Below are positions 24,074-35,093 of a stretch of 64,000 bases of DNA, one piece after another. Numbering within the stretch: the stretch's first letter is position 1; the number at the start of each line of letters is the position of its first letter. Origin of the DNA: Citrus sinensis. Its lineage: Eukaryota; Streptophyta; Magnoliopsida; Sapindales; Rutaceae. Below the pieces are notes generated by a model that saw nothing but the letters and a program-made list of their open reading frames with translations, was not told the DNA's origin and searched no databases. The DNA is taken from the NCBI RefSeq assembly GCF_022201045.2, contig NC_068557.1:29985501-30049500 (forward strand). Reading direction: 5' to 3'. Made by a program: the position numbers and the translations under genes.

Positions 24074-26191
24074 ATGAAGAATCACCCGAAACCTCTTCTC
24101 TTTTCCCTACTGTTATCGATTTTCCTATCTTTTGAATCCATATCAGCTGTTGATTTCGTATTTAACGGCTTCAATTCTTCGAACTTGTCACTCTATGGAA
24201 CCGCCACCGTTGAGTCTCGCATTCTCACTCTTACAAACAGTACAACTTTCACAATTGGTCGTGCTCTGTACCCTTCAAAGATACCAACAAAGAGGCCAAA
24301 CTCCTCCTATGTGTATCCATTTTCAACTTCCTTCATCTTCGCCATGGCTCCTTACAAGGGAGTTCTTGCGGGGCACGGCTTAGTTTTCCTTTTTGTACCG
24401 TTTCATGGTATCAAAGGCGCCACAGAAGCTCAGCATCTTGGCCTCTTTAACCGCACAAATGATGGCAATTCAAGCAACCATGTGTTTGGTGTCGAGTTTG
24501 ATGTTTTCAAGAACCAAGAGTTCAACGATATTGATGAAAATCATGTTGGGATTGATGTGAATTCACTTACTTCGGTAAGTGCGCACGCGGCCGGATATTG
24601 GCCCGATAATCAAACAGATAGCAGCGGCAGCAACAGCAACAGCGGTACAGGCGATGATGAGAAGTCATTCAAGGAATTGAAGTTGAACAATGGTAAGAAT
24701 TATCAAGTTTGGATTGACTATGCGGATTCTTTTATCAATATTACTATGGTTGAAGCAGGCATGAAAAGGCCTAAAAGGCCTTTGTTGAGTGTTCCTCTTA
24801 ACTTATCTGGGGTTCTTGAGGATGAAATGTATGTGGGGTTCACTGCAGCAACCGGGCAATTGGTTGAAAGTCACAAGATTTTGGCTTGGAGTTTTAGTAA
24901 TACAAAATTTTCATTAAGTGAAGAGTTGATCACTAGCGGGTTGCCGTCTTTTGTTCTTCCGAAAGATTCGATTTTCAAATCAAAAGGGTTCATTGCAGGA
25001 GTAACAGTTGGAGGTCTGTTTATTATCGTGGCCGTTGTTCTGTGTTCTCTGTTTTTGATTAAGAGAAAGCAAAGGAGAGCAAGGGAAAGGGAGGAAATGG
25101 AAGATTGGGAATTGGAGTATTGGCCACATAGGATAACATACCAAGAAATCGAGGCGGCGACAAAGGGATTCTCAGAGGAAAATGTGATTGGTGTTGGAGG
25201 AAATGGGAAGGTCCATAAAGGTGTTCTTGAAGGAGGAGGGGCTGAGATTGCTGTGAAGCGCATTTCGCATGAAAATGATGGAGGGACGAGAGCATTTCTT
25301 GCTGAAATTTCAAGCCTTGGAAGACTGAAGCACAAGAGTCTAGTAGGCTTAAGAGGTTGGTGTAAAAGAGAAAAAGGGAGCTTAATGTTGGTGTATGATT
25401 ACATGGAAAATGGGAGTTTGGACAAGTGGATTTTTCAGTGCGACGGGAGTATGATGTTGAGCTGTGAAGAGAGAATAAGGGTTTTAAAAGATGTGGCTGC
25501 CGGGGTATTGTACTTACACGAGGGATGGGAGAAAAAGGTACTGCATAGGGACATTAAGTCCAGCAATGTGTTGCTTGATAAAGAAATGAATGGACGGCTA
25601 GGGGATTTCGGTTTAGCCCGAATGCACGGGCACGGACAAGTGGCCAGCACAACACGCGTGGTCGGAACAGTGGGGTACTTGGCGCCGGAGGTATTTAGTA
25701 GCGGGCGAGCTTCGACTCAAACTGATGTGTTTGGATTTGGGATCTTAATATTAGAGGTCTTGAGTGGTAGGAGGCCTATAGAAGAAGGGAAGCCAAATTT
25801 GGTGGAAATGGTGTGGGAACTGATGGTGCAGGGGAAATTACTTGATGCATTGGATGCAAGATTGAGGGCTAAAGGAGGATTCGATGAGGAGGAAGTGGAG
25901 AGAGTGCTGCATTTGGGGTTGTTGTGTGCTTATCCTGACCCCAGAGCAAGGCCAACAATGAGGCAAGTGGTCAAAGTGTTAGAAGGAAAGATTGAGGCTG
26001 GTATTGAGAATGAAACTGAGGACATGGATGCATATTTGCTGCAGCAAGTGAAGTCTAAGGATATGTGGGCCAATTACTCGCGAAGTTTCGGCTATGGCTA
26101 CGCAACACACCCAACATTCCATGATATAAGACAGTCGAATTCGTATTCAATGTCACTGTCTTGGTCCAATACGATAATGGAAGGTAGATAG
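24074..26191 (+). CDS. LECRK-VII: L-type lectin receptor-like kinase, clade VII
   Basis: An intronless gene of 705 aa. The start is ATG 24074, followed by a signal peptide (KPLLFSLLLSIFLSF). The open frame upstream of it has no ATG and reads through a poly-C run. The legume-lectin ectodomain spans roughly residues 25-280 and includes VFGVEFDVF and NHVGIDVNSL, the region that binds Ca/Mn in true lectins, plus several N-glycosylation sites. One membrane helix (GFIAGVTVGGLFIIVAVVL) is followed by Lys/Arg-rich stop-transfer sequence. The kinase has a Gly loop GVGGNGKV, IAVKRI, HRDIKSSN, DFGLAR and APEV, so it is an RD kinase with all catalytic residues. The phrases WPHRITYQEIEAATKGF and the C terminus ending EGR match clade VII LecRKs (Arabidopsis LecRK-VII.1/VII.2). 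Plasma membrane receptor; the ligand is unknown. Confidence 0.93.
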   Translation: MKNHPKPLLFSLLLSIFLSFESISAVDFVFNGFNSSNLSLYGTATVESRILTLTNSTTFTIGRALYPSKIPTKRPNSSYVYPFSTSFIFAMAPYKGVLAGHGLVFLFVPFHGIKGATEAQHLGLFNRTNDGNSSNHVFGVEFDVFKNQEFNDIDENHVGIDVNSLTSVSAHAAGYWPDNQTDSSGSNSNSGTGDDEKSFKELKLNNGKNYQVWIDYADSFINITMVEAGMKRPKRPLLSVPLNLSGVLEDEMYVGFTAATGQLVESHKILAWSFSNTKFSLSEELITSGLPSFVLPKDSIFKSKGFIAGVTVGGLFIIVAVVLCSLFLIKRKQRRAREREEMEDWELEYWPHRITYQEIEAATKGFSEENVIGVGGNGKVHKGVLEGGGAEIAVKRISHENDGGTRAFLAEISSLGRLKHKSLVGLRGWCKREKGSLMLVYDYMENGSLDKWIFQCDGSMMLSCEERIRVLKDVAAGVLYLHEGWEKKVLHRDIKSSNVLLDKEMNGRLGDFGLARMHGHGQVASTTRVVGTVGYLAPEVFSSGRASTQTDVFGFGILILEVLSGRRPIEEGKPNLVEMVWELMVQGKLLDALDARLRAKGGFDEEEVERVLHLGLLCAYPDPRARPTMRQVVKVLEGKIEAGIENETEDMDAYLLQQVKSKDMWANYSRSFGYGYATHPTFHDIRQSNSYSMSLSWSNTIMEGR

Positions 26192-26678
26192 AGTTGTAGT
26201 GTACATTATCAGGGAAAATGGAGGGGCAGGCAAATGCTATACAACTACAAGCGCTTCATTTATTATTATTATTATTTTTTTGGTTTAACAAAGGAAAATT
26301 ACATCTTTTCTTTATACCTTTATTTGCGATTATTAGGGTGGTGAGGATTTTATAAGGGAGATTAATTATTTTTATTGATTTTTGTTTAATGAATGCTTGT
26401 TTCTGTACATATGTGAATTGTGAAATGGAAACAGAGAGTTTACCATAATTGAAGGATGATATTAGGTTCTAAATCATATCAAGTTACTTTTTTCTCACTG
26501 CATGTGATTTTTGTTTGGTGAGTGGGTCTCTTACCGTTAAAACTTTATTATCGCAGTAATCATTCTGCCCCTCTCCCCCTCTCTGTTGGCCTATTCCTGT
26601 GAAATAAAGGGATGCTTTCAAGATGATCGTTTCTTTGTTTCTTGAATATATAAGGTATAAATAAACGGGAATCACCAA
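26192..26678. other. LecRK 3' region
   Basis: Likely 3' UTR followed by a short spacer before the tRNA. Contains an ATT run (26262-26275). No gene seen. Confidence 0.5.
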
Positions 26679-26683
26679 GCGGG

Positions 26684-26726
<43 letters not shown>

Positions 26727-26751
26727 GCGTGTTCGATCCACGCTCACCGCA
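26679..26751 (+). tRNA. trnF-GAA: tRNA-Phe (GAA)
   Basis: 73 nt with complete cloverleaf: acceptor stem GCGGGGA pairing with TCACCGC through one G-T wobble, D arm TAGCTCAGTTGGGAGAGC, anticodon GAA at 26712-26714 in the loop ACTGAAGAT, and T arm GTGTTCGATCCAC (box B). No intron and no encoded CCA. The sequence is the nuclear plant type, unlike the plastid tRNA-Phe, which starts GTCGGGA. Confidence 0.97.
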
Positions 26752-26755
26752 AATC

Positions 26756-26759
26756 TTTT
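26756..26759 (+). terminator. Pol III terminator of tRNA-Phe
   Basis: TTTT four bases after the tRNA 3' end, followed by further T-rich sequence. A normal Pol III stop. Confidence 0.7.
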
Positions 26760-29700
26760 ATTATTTTAGCCCTTTTCTAGTACGGCTTAAGGCAATTCAG
26801 TCCAATTCATTGTTCACCCTAGGCGATAGCCCATAATCATTACCCCCTTCTGCCCCATTTGATATTTGGGCTTTGAATGCAAAGGCCTAATCACCATTGC
26901 ATGGATAGAGTGATCCTACTGACACCCCTCTAATTTCATGGAATGGAACGACCCCATTTCTAAGTACACTTTATACGTAATTTTACAACATACATATTTT
27001 GCAACCTTACACCTTTCAGAAACCCCATTATAGTTCCAATATTACCCTCATCTCTCACATCTCGATTCATTTTAATGCCCTCCATGATATTTTTTTTTAA
27101 AAAAAAGAAACTCTAGACGCCCCCATCTTCTCTAAACAACAAACAAACCCAAGGCGCACAAAGCATCTTCATCGCTTAACAACCGCGGGCTGCCATCGGC
27201 CAAATTTCTAGACTATCTATTCAGATTATTCTTCTCATCGCCAGAGAAGAGTAGTAGCTGCACCCGAGCCACAGCTAACCAACAGCTCTTGTCTTTCAGC
27301 TGTCAGTCGTCCCATCAACCGCTATCAGCAGTTTGTTTTATGATTTATTAAAAACCTACCGCATTCCAAGTAATTTGTTTTAGTGATTAACTAAAAACTT
27401 TTCATAAATTTAACCATTCAATTTATATATATATAACACATAAAAGATCGATGCATGCAACCAGAGAAAGTTTTTAGTTGTAGAAGAAGGAATAGGGCTA
27501 ATTTTAAAATTTTATTGGGATATAAATTAAAATATAATTATAAAATTTATTATATGAGGTGTGGCAGGAAGAGGATTTTCTTTAACGGTGTGCCAATAGT
27601 ACTACTCTTGTAGATACTTCAGTCCACCGTCCTTGACCGGAAGTCCTTTAAACTTGCCAGCCATTAATCCGTAATTCTTCTCCTTGTACTAGAAAAATTA
27701 TTGATTATCCTTTGAATATAAATAATATTACAAATTTTCTCATATTTAAAATAAGAAATCTTTAGAATGTCCAACTCTTGTGTCGTGATCAGATACCTAA
27801 GCCTAAAAGACTTTATTTATTTCTAAATATTAGACAGAGAAAAATCCCCACAAAGACGGTTATTAGATTTATCTACAGCATTATTGAAGTCATTAGATTA
27901 ATGTCGCCCAGCCCTAGATGTGGAATTTTTTTTTTTTTCCATTGTTTCGCAATACTGATTGTAACCCAATACTTGAAAATTCCATGGCGATGCTAAAAAT
28001 AGTTCTTCGAACTTCTGAGCATATCCTTTAATTACAATAAGCAGGACATATTTGAAAGAGTAATCTCGCCGACGTTATGTAGTTTTGTTTCTTCTCCTTT
28101 TAAAAGTTGTTTAATTACACGCATTAACATTTAAAAAAAAAAAAAAATTGGCCGTCACATGCGTTAAACTATATATAAATTATATTTTATCAATCGTGAC
28201 ACGTTTATTTAGCACTTTTAAGAAATCGTGTCCACAGGCATGGATGGTTTCTCGTCTTTCTTCCTCCCTCATGGTCACGAGGTTCATAAATGCGTTTCAA
28301 GTGCCCGACCAATTAATTGTTTACAGAGAAATCATAACTAAAAATCATATTACAGGTGATATATAGACATGTGGCAACAGAAAATATGACCTCGTTCTGT
28401 GATTTCGATCCATGCAGCGACGCACGTGCAAAACCATTTATAGAAGGAGATGATCGGCAGTGACACCCCCGAGCGTAGATGCTTTGCAGTGACAAGTTGC
28501 CGCACATGATCACTAGTTGTGAAATCCACTGCAGATCATGAGCATTAACCAATAATTGTCAGGAGTTCATTTGGAAACTATGACCGGATTATTGGGCATG
28601 GCTGAAAAAATCAATTCAAACTATGTATGATTTAGCTGTGGCCTGTAGGTAATTTAACTTGCAGCTAACTATTGGCTGGGCGGCCACATGAATCATGTTA
28701 TCTACTTAAATTCTAGACCTAACCTTATCGGTTTGTTTCTATTGAAGTAGTGTACGTACCTGTCAGGTGTCACTACTCTTATCTGTCTCTTCTCTCTCCG
28801 TGGGTCACATGTATATTACTGATTAAATTACAATCGGTGAAAAAAGTAGGGTGCCTGCTTAATTATTCGAATCAAATTATCAACGAACATTGAAGAAGAA
28901 TAATCAGTGAAGTACGTATCTCAAGTCTCAGAGCATATTCTTGTGTCGTACTTTATTTTTTATGGGCCGACTTGGTGTGAGTTAGGATTAGTTTAGATTG
29001 TGGTACGAAGTTAAAGGTGTCTTCCACAGTTGAGGTCCACTCAGGACCACCTCGTGGTTCAGACAAAAAAAAAAAAAAACAATATTCTTCACATAACATA
29101 TGCAACTACCTTAACGAACCAGTTTATATTATTATTCATATTTTTCTACTCCCCAGATAATCAATGAAGTGACAATCAATGAAGATTATTAGTTTATTAT
29201 TCACATTTTTCTGTTCATACCTTTCTTTTCCCAACATCTAATGAAGTATGCAACTACCTTAACGAACCAGCTTAAACAATAACTATACGTGCAAGATTAT
29301 CGAATTGTATTCTGGCTGGTGTTTTCATTAAATTAAGAAAGCATATTCTGTTCGTGTCCACATGAAACTGGACAAGAAATAAATTTGTATTACGAGTAAT
29401 TAAGAGATAGAAAAGATATACTTGCAATGAGTTTTGATTTCCACCATCTTCATTATTTTTTTCCTGAAAGTTCAGTTGATAAATCTCCAAGTATAGGAGC
29501 CTTTAGGCCTATAACTTATATTCAAAAACTAGTTCAAGAGCTAATGGTTAACAAATTCTTACACGCTTAATCCGATATTTATTCTATTCAGTTGGTGTGA
29601 AATATTGTTTATACCATTACGTGCAGTGGTTGGGTAATATGGGCACATGTGTTTTACTTTGATACCGTAAAAACTTTTATGAGACAATTAATATAGAGTA

Positions 29701-31901
29701 GATATATTAATCTAACTCTTTCTGATTCATGAATATAAAAACTCAATTTATACTAGCACTTGAAACATAGAAAAGGAAACGATACAATTACAATAGTTTT
29801 TAAAAAAATTATTGATCAGCAAAGACAAAAATCAGTCGATTTTTATATTGATTGATAATTAATCTTTCTTAATTAATGATTAAGACGGAAATAATCAATT
29901 ATTTAACTGACTGTTTTATTTCTATCAATTTTATTTGATTGTTATCACCACAGTAATTAGAGACATTAAATCATACAGAAAAATGACAACTATAACAGAA
30001 ATTATTAAAAATTAACTTGGCGAAGGTGGGTTATCACAAACTCACCTCCAAGTCAGTCCACACGTAAAAATGAGCTGCAGCAACTTGATTGTTTAATTTT
30101 CACGAATACTCGTGAAATGGCTTGTCGATTTTAACTCTAATTTCAATAATTGAATAGTGGAAGATTAAAGAAAATTTTGATGGATCTGGCAGGATCCGCG
30201 ATGGTTCTCGATGATGAGGTTAGGTCGTTTAAGATAAAAGCACGTGTTTAACACATGTCATTTATTATTATTTGCTTGACTCAATATTCAAAACACCATC
30301 CCCACTACAAGTTCGATCAAGTTCAAGATCAAGTTGGCTCATTAATACCTGCAATAAGGCACAAGTTGTTTACATCTGACTGTTTCCTCTAGTTGATAAT
30401 TAATTAAGTAATAATCAACTGCGATATCTACAGCGAGCTGGAATACTAACTAGTCAAATCCACGTGGGTGTCAACTTGTTATCAATCTCCCCTATCGCAC
30501 GTGGCCAGCTAGCTATTAACTAGTCAAAATTGCCATAATTAATTTATTTTTGAGGATTTTGTAACTCATGGATGTATATTTATTAAATGAGGTTAGGTGT
30601 TAACATCGACTTTGATCAGAAATGGTGACTAAACATCCGACCCATATTGTTTGCATTAAAGTAAACTTGGTGAAATCGAAACAAGAAATATCTTCAATCA
30701 AAACGAGGATTACATTTTTTTAAAAAAATGCTATGAAATTTGATCAGAAGTTTGTTCACTTGTCTTGATTTTTATTATTTTTAATTTTCAAGTTGATTTA
30801 CTAAATTCTCCCACTTCTTAGTTAAAAAAAAGAAAAAGAAAAAAGAACTCCCACTTGATTTTTTAACTCTAGATAAATTGTGATTCTAATGATTGTAATA
30901 TTAGTCATGCTCTATATACCGACCAGAATTTTGTCGTGACAAGAAAAAAATGCCTAATTCATGTGGAAAGTTGACTTTGGCACTAGAAATTCAAGAAGCG
31001 TAGGCTCGGAAATGTTCCAGTATCCTTCATTGAGTTACGTGGAAAAGCTCACTACTAATGTAAATATTAATTTCCTTTTTTATCACCTAGGTTAGAAAAA
31101 TAGTTGACACGAACCTTTTAGAACATATATATATTTATATGTATTTCTTGTTAAAAGTATACTCAGCAAAAAAGCTCCCTTAATAAAAATAAAAGTATAA
31201 GTTGTTTTATATCCAACACGAATGCCACCTCAGGATTCGTGATCCAGTATGAAGGACTCCTCCAGTTCAGGATTGAATCCAACAATTATTGAATCATTCA
31301 AAATGACAATTTTGTACTCTATTGTGTCCACTTCGGATGTAAACTAAACCACCAGTCGTCGTTGGAAAAGATTGTCTTGGTGCACAGAAATGCTTTAAAC
31401 CATTGGCAAGACGCCGCGTTTTCCCGACAATCTTTTCTGCCACGTTCCTTTTTAAAAATTAAATCATTATACCCTCGGCCAAAATTCAACAATACATAAA
31501 ACAAAATCAATACTCGTTTGGTGAGGCTCCATGCAAGTCGGTCCCACTTTTGGATAAAACCTGAAATCGCGCGTCCCTCATTCCGCCACGTCTCATCATC
31601 GTAATCATCATTTGGATGAACATCACTGTGCATCACGTTATGTTGGTCCCTCCATTTCACAGGACAGGAATCAGGATACAGGATATAAGGAAACGACATA
31701 TGACCTTTTATTGCGAATTTTATATCCCAAAAACAAAAGAAAAGAAAAGAAAGGAGAATTAGATAATTACCTTAAATGAACATAAATAAAACTTGGCAAG
31801 TATTGGTCCCCTTAATAATACATATTATGAAAAAGACATTATTATGGTGAATATTCGAGTATATCCAGATGAGTATAGATCAAAATTATTGGATTTGACT
31901 G
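26760..31901. other. 5.1-kb intergenic region, no gene seen
   Basis: AT-rich with many short frames on both strands, none with a recognisable family. The 126-aa minus frame at 31319-31699 has no family similarity and sits just upstream of the DUF506 promoter. The only structured element noted is the 148-bp-period repeat at 29099-29270. Transposon relics too decayed to recognise may be present, especially at 26.8-27.5 kb. Confidence 0.45.
29099..29270. repeat. diverged direct repeat, period 148 bp
   Basis: TATGCAACTACCTTAACGAA occurs at 29099 and again at 29247, each followed by CCAG then TTA. A second shared block (TTATTATTCAYATTTTTCT) lies downstream of the first copy. It marks an old local duplication. 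Confidence 0.6.
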
Positions 31902-32079
31902 ACGTGGATCCTTGCTGTCTGACTTATTATAAGCCAAAAATAATAATGGACTGTTTTGATGTACATCTACCAATGGTACTGCGCCACGTCAGCAAGAGTC
32001 AGCCCTCGTCTGATCGGCGGCTTGTTGGTCCACGTGTACAGATATGGGTCCCGCTCGCACCAAACATTTTGTATATAAA
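31902..32079 (+). promoter_or_regulatory. DUF506 gene promoter: three ACGT elements and TATA box
   Basis: ACGTGG (31902-31907), CCACGTCA (31984-31991) and a G-box CACGTG (32031-32036) precede a TATA box TATATAAA (32072-32079), which lies 107 bases before the ATG. Such spaced ACGT cores are typical of bZIP/ABA- or stress-regulated promoters. Regulation is inferred. Confidence 0.5.
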
Positions 32080-32186
32080 GGAGACATCATAAATCCTCCT
32101 AATCCAAGCTAAGTCATCACAAGAATAATCCTGGTTATCTGCATATATAGATACATAAAGAACGTAAACTGTTGCAATACGGAAAC

Positions 32187-33100
32187 ATGCCAGGTGTTAC
32201 AGCCACCAGAATTCCAGAGCAACCACTTGGGAGCTTATCCGACATGTTCTTCGGGCTTCCTGAAGACGGCGAGCTGATTCCGGCGGGCTTTACTAGCGTT
32301 GCTTCGCCCGAAAACGAAGCTCTAGATGATGATGATCATGAAGGCGAAGATGAAGAAAAAGAACATCAGGAGAGTGCTGAAGAAAAAAGAAACTTCTGGG
32401 AGTCACAGCACCAGTGTCTACAGTCAACGTTGTGTAGGACTAGCTCTTTGGAGTCGAAGATTAGAAACGCTACTAAAGAAATATTGAAGGAGATACAATT
32501 ACAAGTGACTGCCGGCAATAACGTCTGTGGTTGTGGGAGACGGCCGGTGGCTTCCGGTGCTTGCCGGAGTTGCTTGATGAGAGAGGTCTCCGGACGGCTA
32601 GGAAACGCTGGTTATAACAGTGCCATCTGCAAGTCCAAGTGGAGAAGCTCTCCGGATATCCCATCAGGTGAGCATACATTCATGGATGTGAGAGATAATT
32701 CAAGTGCAAAGAAAGGGGAGGTGAGGGTGATCGTAGAGTTGAACTTTAGGGCTGAGTTTGAGATGGCTAGAGCAAGCGAAGAATACAACAGGTTAGTCCG
32801 CCGGCTGCCGGAATTATTCGTTGGAAAAGTTGAGAGATTAAGTAATGTGATCAAGATCTTGTGCTCTGCTGCCAAGAAATGCATGAAGGAGAAAAAGATG
32901 CACATGGGTCCGTGGAGGAAACAAAGATACATGCAAGCCAAGTGGCTTGGCGCATGCGAAAGGACCACATCTGTGCAAAATTTATCGATGGCTAGTAAAT
33001 ATGATCCTGATCGATTGCCAAAGCCAAGGGCATCCATGCTAACGGTAGATTTGTTAGAAAAGTTGCCCAATATGCACTGTACAGCCGTCGAGGTTGTGTG

Positions 33101-33101
<1 letters not shown>
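32187..33101 (+). CDS. DUF506 (PDDEXK-like) family protein
   Basis: A single exon of 304 aa. ATG 32187 is the first Met; the frame upstream contains no ATG. The N-terminal motif LGSLSDMFFGLPEDGELIP is followed by an acidic low-complexity stretch (EDEEKEHQ). The conserved domain includes CGCGRRPVASGACRSCLMREV, then ICKSKW and GEHTFMDV. It continues with VRVIVELNFRAEFEMARASEEYNRLVRRLPELFVGK and ends GPWRKQRYMQAKWLG. This order is diagnostic of DUF506, a plant family predicted to have a PDDEXK nuclease-like fold but without shown nuclease activity. One Arabidopsis member (RXR1) has been reported as a calmodulin-interacting repressor of root-hair growth. Whether this gene is its orthologue cannot be told here. 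The stop is followed directly by a (TA)n run. Confidence 0.9.

Positions 33102-33103
<2 letters not shown>

Positions 33104-33135
<32 letters not shown>
33104..33135. repeat. (TA)n microsatellite
   Basis: About 16 TA units immediately after the DUF506 stop codon, probably in its 3' UTR. Confidence 0.9.
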
Positions 33136-33139
<4 letters not shown>

Positions 33140-34369
33140 GTAAGGGGGTGGCCAAGTCCAAATACAATTTTTTTTTTACTCCTTTACTACTCTCAAGAAT
33201 CGAACTCGGGTTTTAGTAAAGGCTATAACTGCACTGCAACCGACCCGACCGCACCCTTTGGGGCTTGTGTGATTATTTTTATTGTTACGCAAAATAGCTA
33301 GATTTTGCCGTGTTCATTTCTTGGTTTGTAAGTCCTCAAGGGCCAAAATTAGTTTTTTATTTGTAAAATATTTAGAGTGTGGATATGCGAAAGATGGATC
33401 GATGGATCGTAAATTACGAAAAACAACATTTGTTATTTTAATTTCATCTTCTCTGCTACCAGCTAAAGTAGTATGTATAAATCCTTGTCTACTTAGTATT
33501 TAATTTCTCTCCTTTATCAAAACTTTTGTACATTGAGTTACAGTTATATATATATAACTATGGGCTCGAGTTCTTTGCACCGTCGTTGGCTATGTGGGCC
33601 ACGCTCGTCTCATAGCCCGCATGCTTAGCATTAGCAAGCTGTTTCTAGAGTAGTCGATGATGCATGAACGAGTCTTAAGAAGAACGAGCGAAATCAGATC
33701 ATGGTAAGGTAAAAAGTTATGATGATTGGGGACAATAAACATGAATTTTAAATGGGTGAATTTAAAAGAGGGGTTTTATGAGAATGATAGCATGGTGCCA
33801 ATAGCTCCTCCAAATGCCTGGGGTTGTAAGATAAGATCCAGTGACCCAAAAGGCCCAACAACTATCAGATGAAAAGTCCACTAAAAGAAGATATTTGTAA
33901 TTGTATTGGCCATGTGATAAAAGAAAAAGAAAAAAAAGGTCAAAAACCGAAGGACGCAAAGGTGTTTTTTGCACGACAAGAACGGTGCAAGTGCAACGAA
34001 TATGGAAGAGCAGATAAATTTCCTTCGGCAGGAAGTGTCAAATTTATTGTACATCCGTGGAGTTTCGAAAAGCAAACGTACATGGCACGGCAAGTGAACA
34101 TTAATTTTTTTATTTCTTTTAATCTCTTCTTTATTTTCACGTTTCAGGAAGGAAAACCAAAAAGAAAAGTCTTATCCCTATCTAAATTTCTCTCCCGATC
34201 TCCGCAATCTGAGATTCCCACGTTATAATTATGTCTATATTCCACAAATTATATCACATTTTTTATGATGTCGTTTACCATATCATCGGTCATCTATCTT
34301 TTTCATTTAATGGTTAAAAAACGCTTTAACGTGATAGATTTGAAAATCTCTTATTTCTACATTACGAAT
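33136..34369. other. intergenic region, no gene seen
   Basis: Likely starts with the DUF506 3' UTR. The frames at 33762-34228 on both strands overlap one another, are lysine-rich and lack a family. Nothing else supported. Confidence 0.5.
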
Positions 34370-34377
34370 ATTATACC

Positions 34378-35085
34378 TAGCATGGCAAAATCCGAATGCA
34401 GGTGCAATCATATCCAAATTTACCATAATATTTTGAGATCTGGATTTATTACAAAAATACATGTACGGATCTGAATGCAAGTAATACTCAACAAATTTAT
34501 TTAATTAAATCAAATCAAATCATAATCCAACAAACAACAATTCAATACCTAGAATAACAGGATCAGGCTACGGTGCAACTGTGGTACCGTGCCACAGTTG
34601 CATCTAGCCGTTAGATACACTTAGATTGATGGGGTCCATTGTCATCCAACGGCTAGATGCAACTGTGGCACGGTACCACAGTTGTACCACATGTTTCCCC
34701 AGAATAATAACAACACAATAAATTCATAAATAAAAATGCTATAACAAAAATTAAACATCAAGACTAACATAAATCCAAGCCTAACACCACCATAAATCCA
34801 CAAATAAAATTATAAAAACACCGTAAATCTACATAAAATAATGTACATTCAAATAATTTTTATTTTAATTAACTTATATATTTTTTAATTTAATTAAAAA
34901 ATAATGTGGATCCGCATATCTAATTTTATGGATGCATTTGCATTCAGATTCAGATCCACACGAATTTCAATTTTTAGCATTCAAATCCACATTTTTTAAT
35001 GTACGAATCTGAATTTTTTTGGATCCAGATCTTTCAGATCTTTGCGATGTAGATCAAGCTGTACTTTAATTTTTTGTCATCCTTA
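34378..35085. mobile_element. non-autonomous hAT-type transposon
   Basis: A 708-bp element. Ends are TAGCATGGCAAAAT on the left and, read inward from the right, TAAGGATGACAAAA; both are variants of the TAGGGATGGCAAA type seen at 36533. The flanks ATTATACC (34370-34377) and AGTATACC (35086-35093) are an 8-bp target duplication with one difference. Subterminal GATCTGGAT, GATCTGAAT and ATCCAGATC motifs are repeated near both ends, as expected for hAT transposase sites. No transposase is encoded. A foldback element lies inside it. Confidence 0.75.
34551..34708. mobile_element. foldback (MITE-like) element nested in the hAT element
   Basis: Two arms of about 45 bp (around 34572-34616 and 34650-34694) are inverted copies with about two mismatches, separated by a loop of about 33 bp. 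The arms contain CAACTGTGGTACCGTGCC and CATCTAGCCGTT. AGAATAA occurs at both outer borders (34551-34557 and 34701-34707), a likely target duplication. It would form a long near-perfect hairpin if transcribed. Confidence 0.8.
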
Positions 35086-35093
35086 AGTATACC

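Noticed and set aside
31319..31699. 126-codon minus-strand frame
   Set aside because: No family resemblance, odd composition, and position in the upstream region of the DUF506 gene.
33762..34228. overlapping lysine-rich and phenylalanine-rich frames on both strands
   Set aside because: Typical of low-complexity A/T-rich DNA; no conserved motif.
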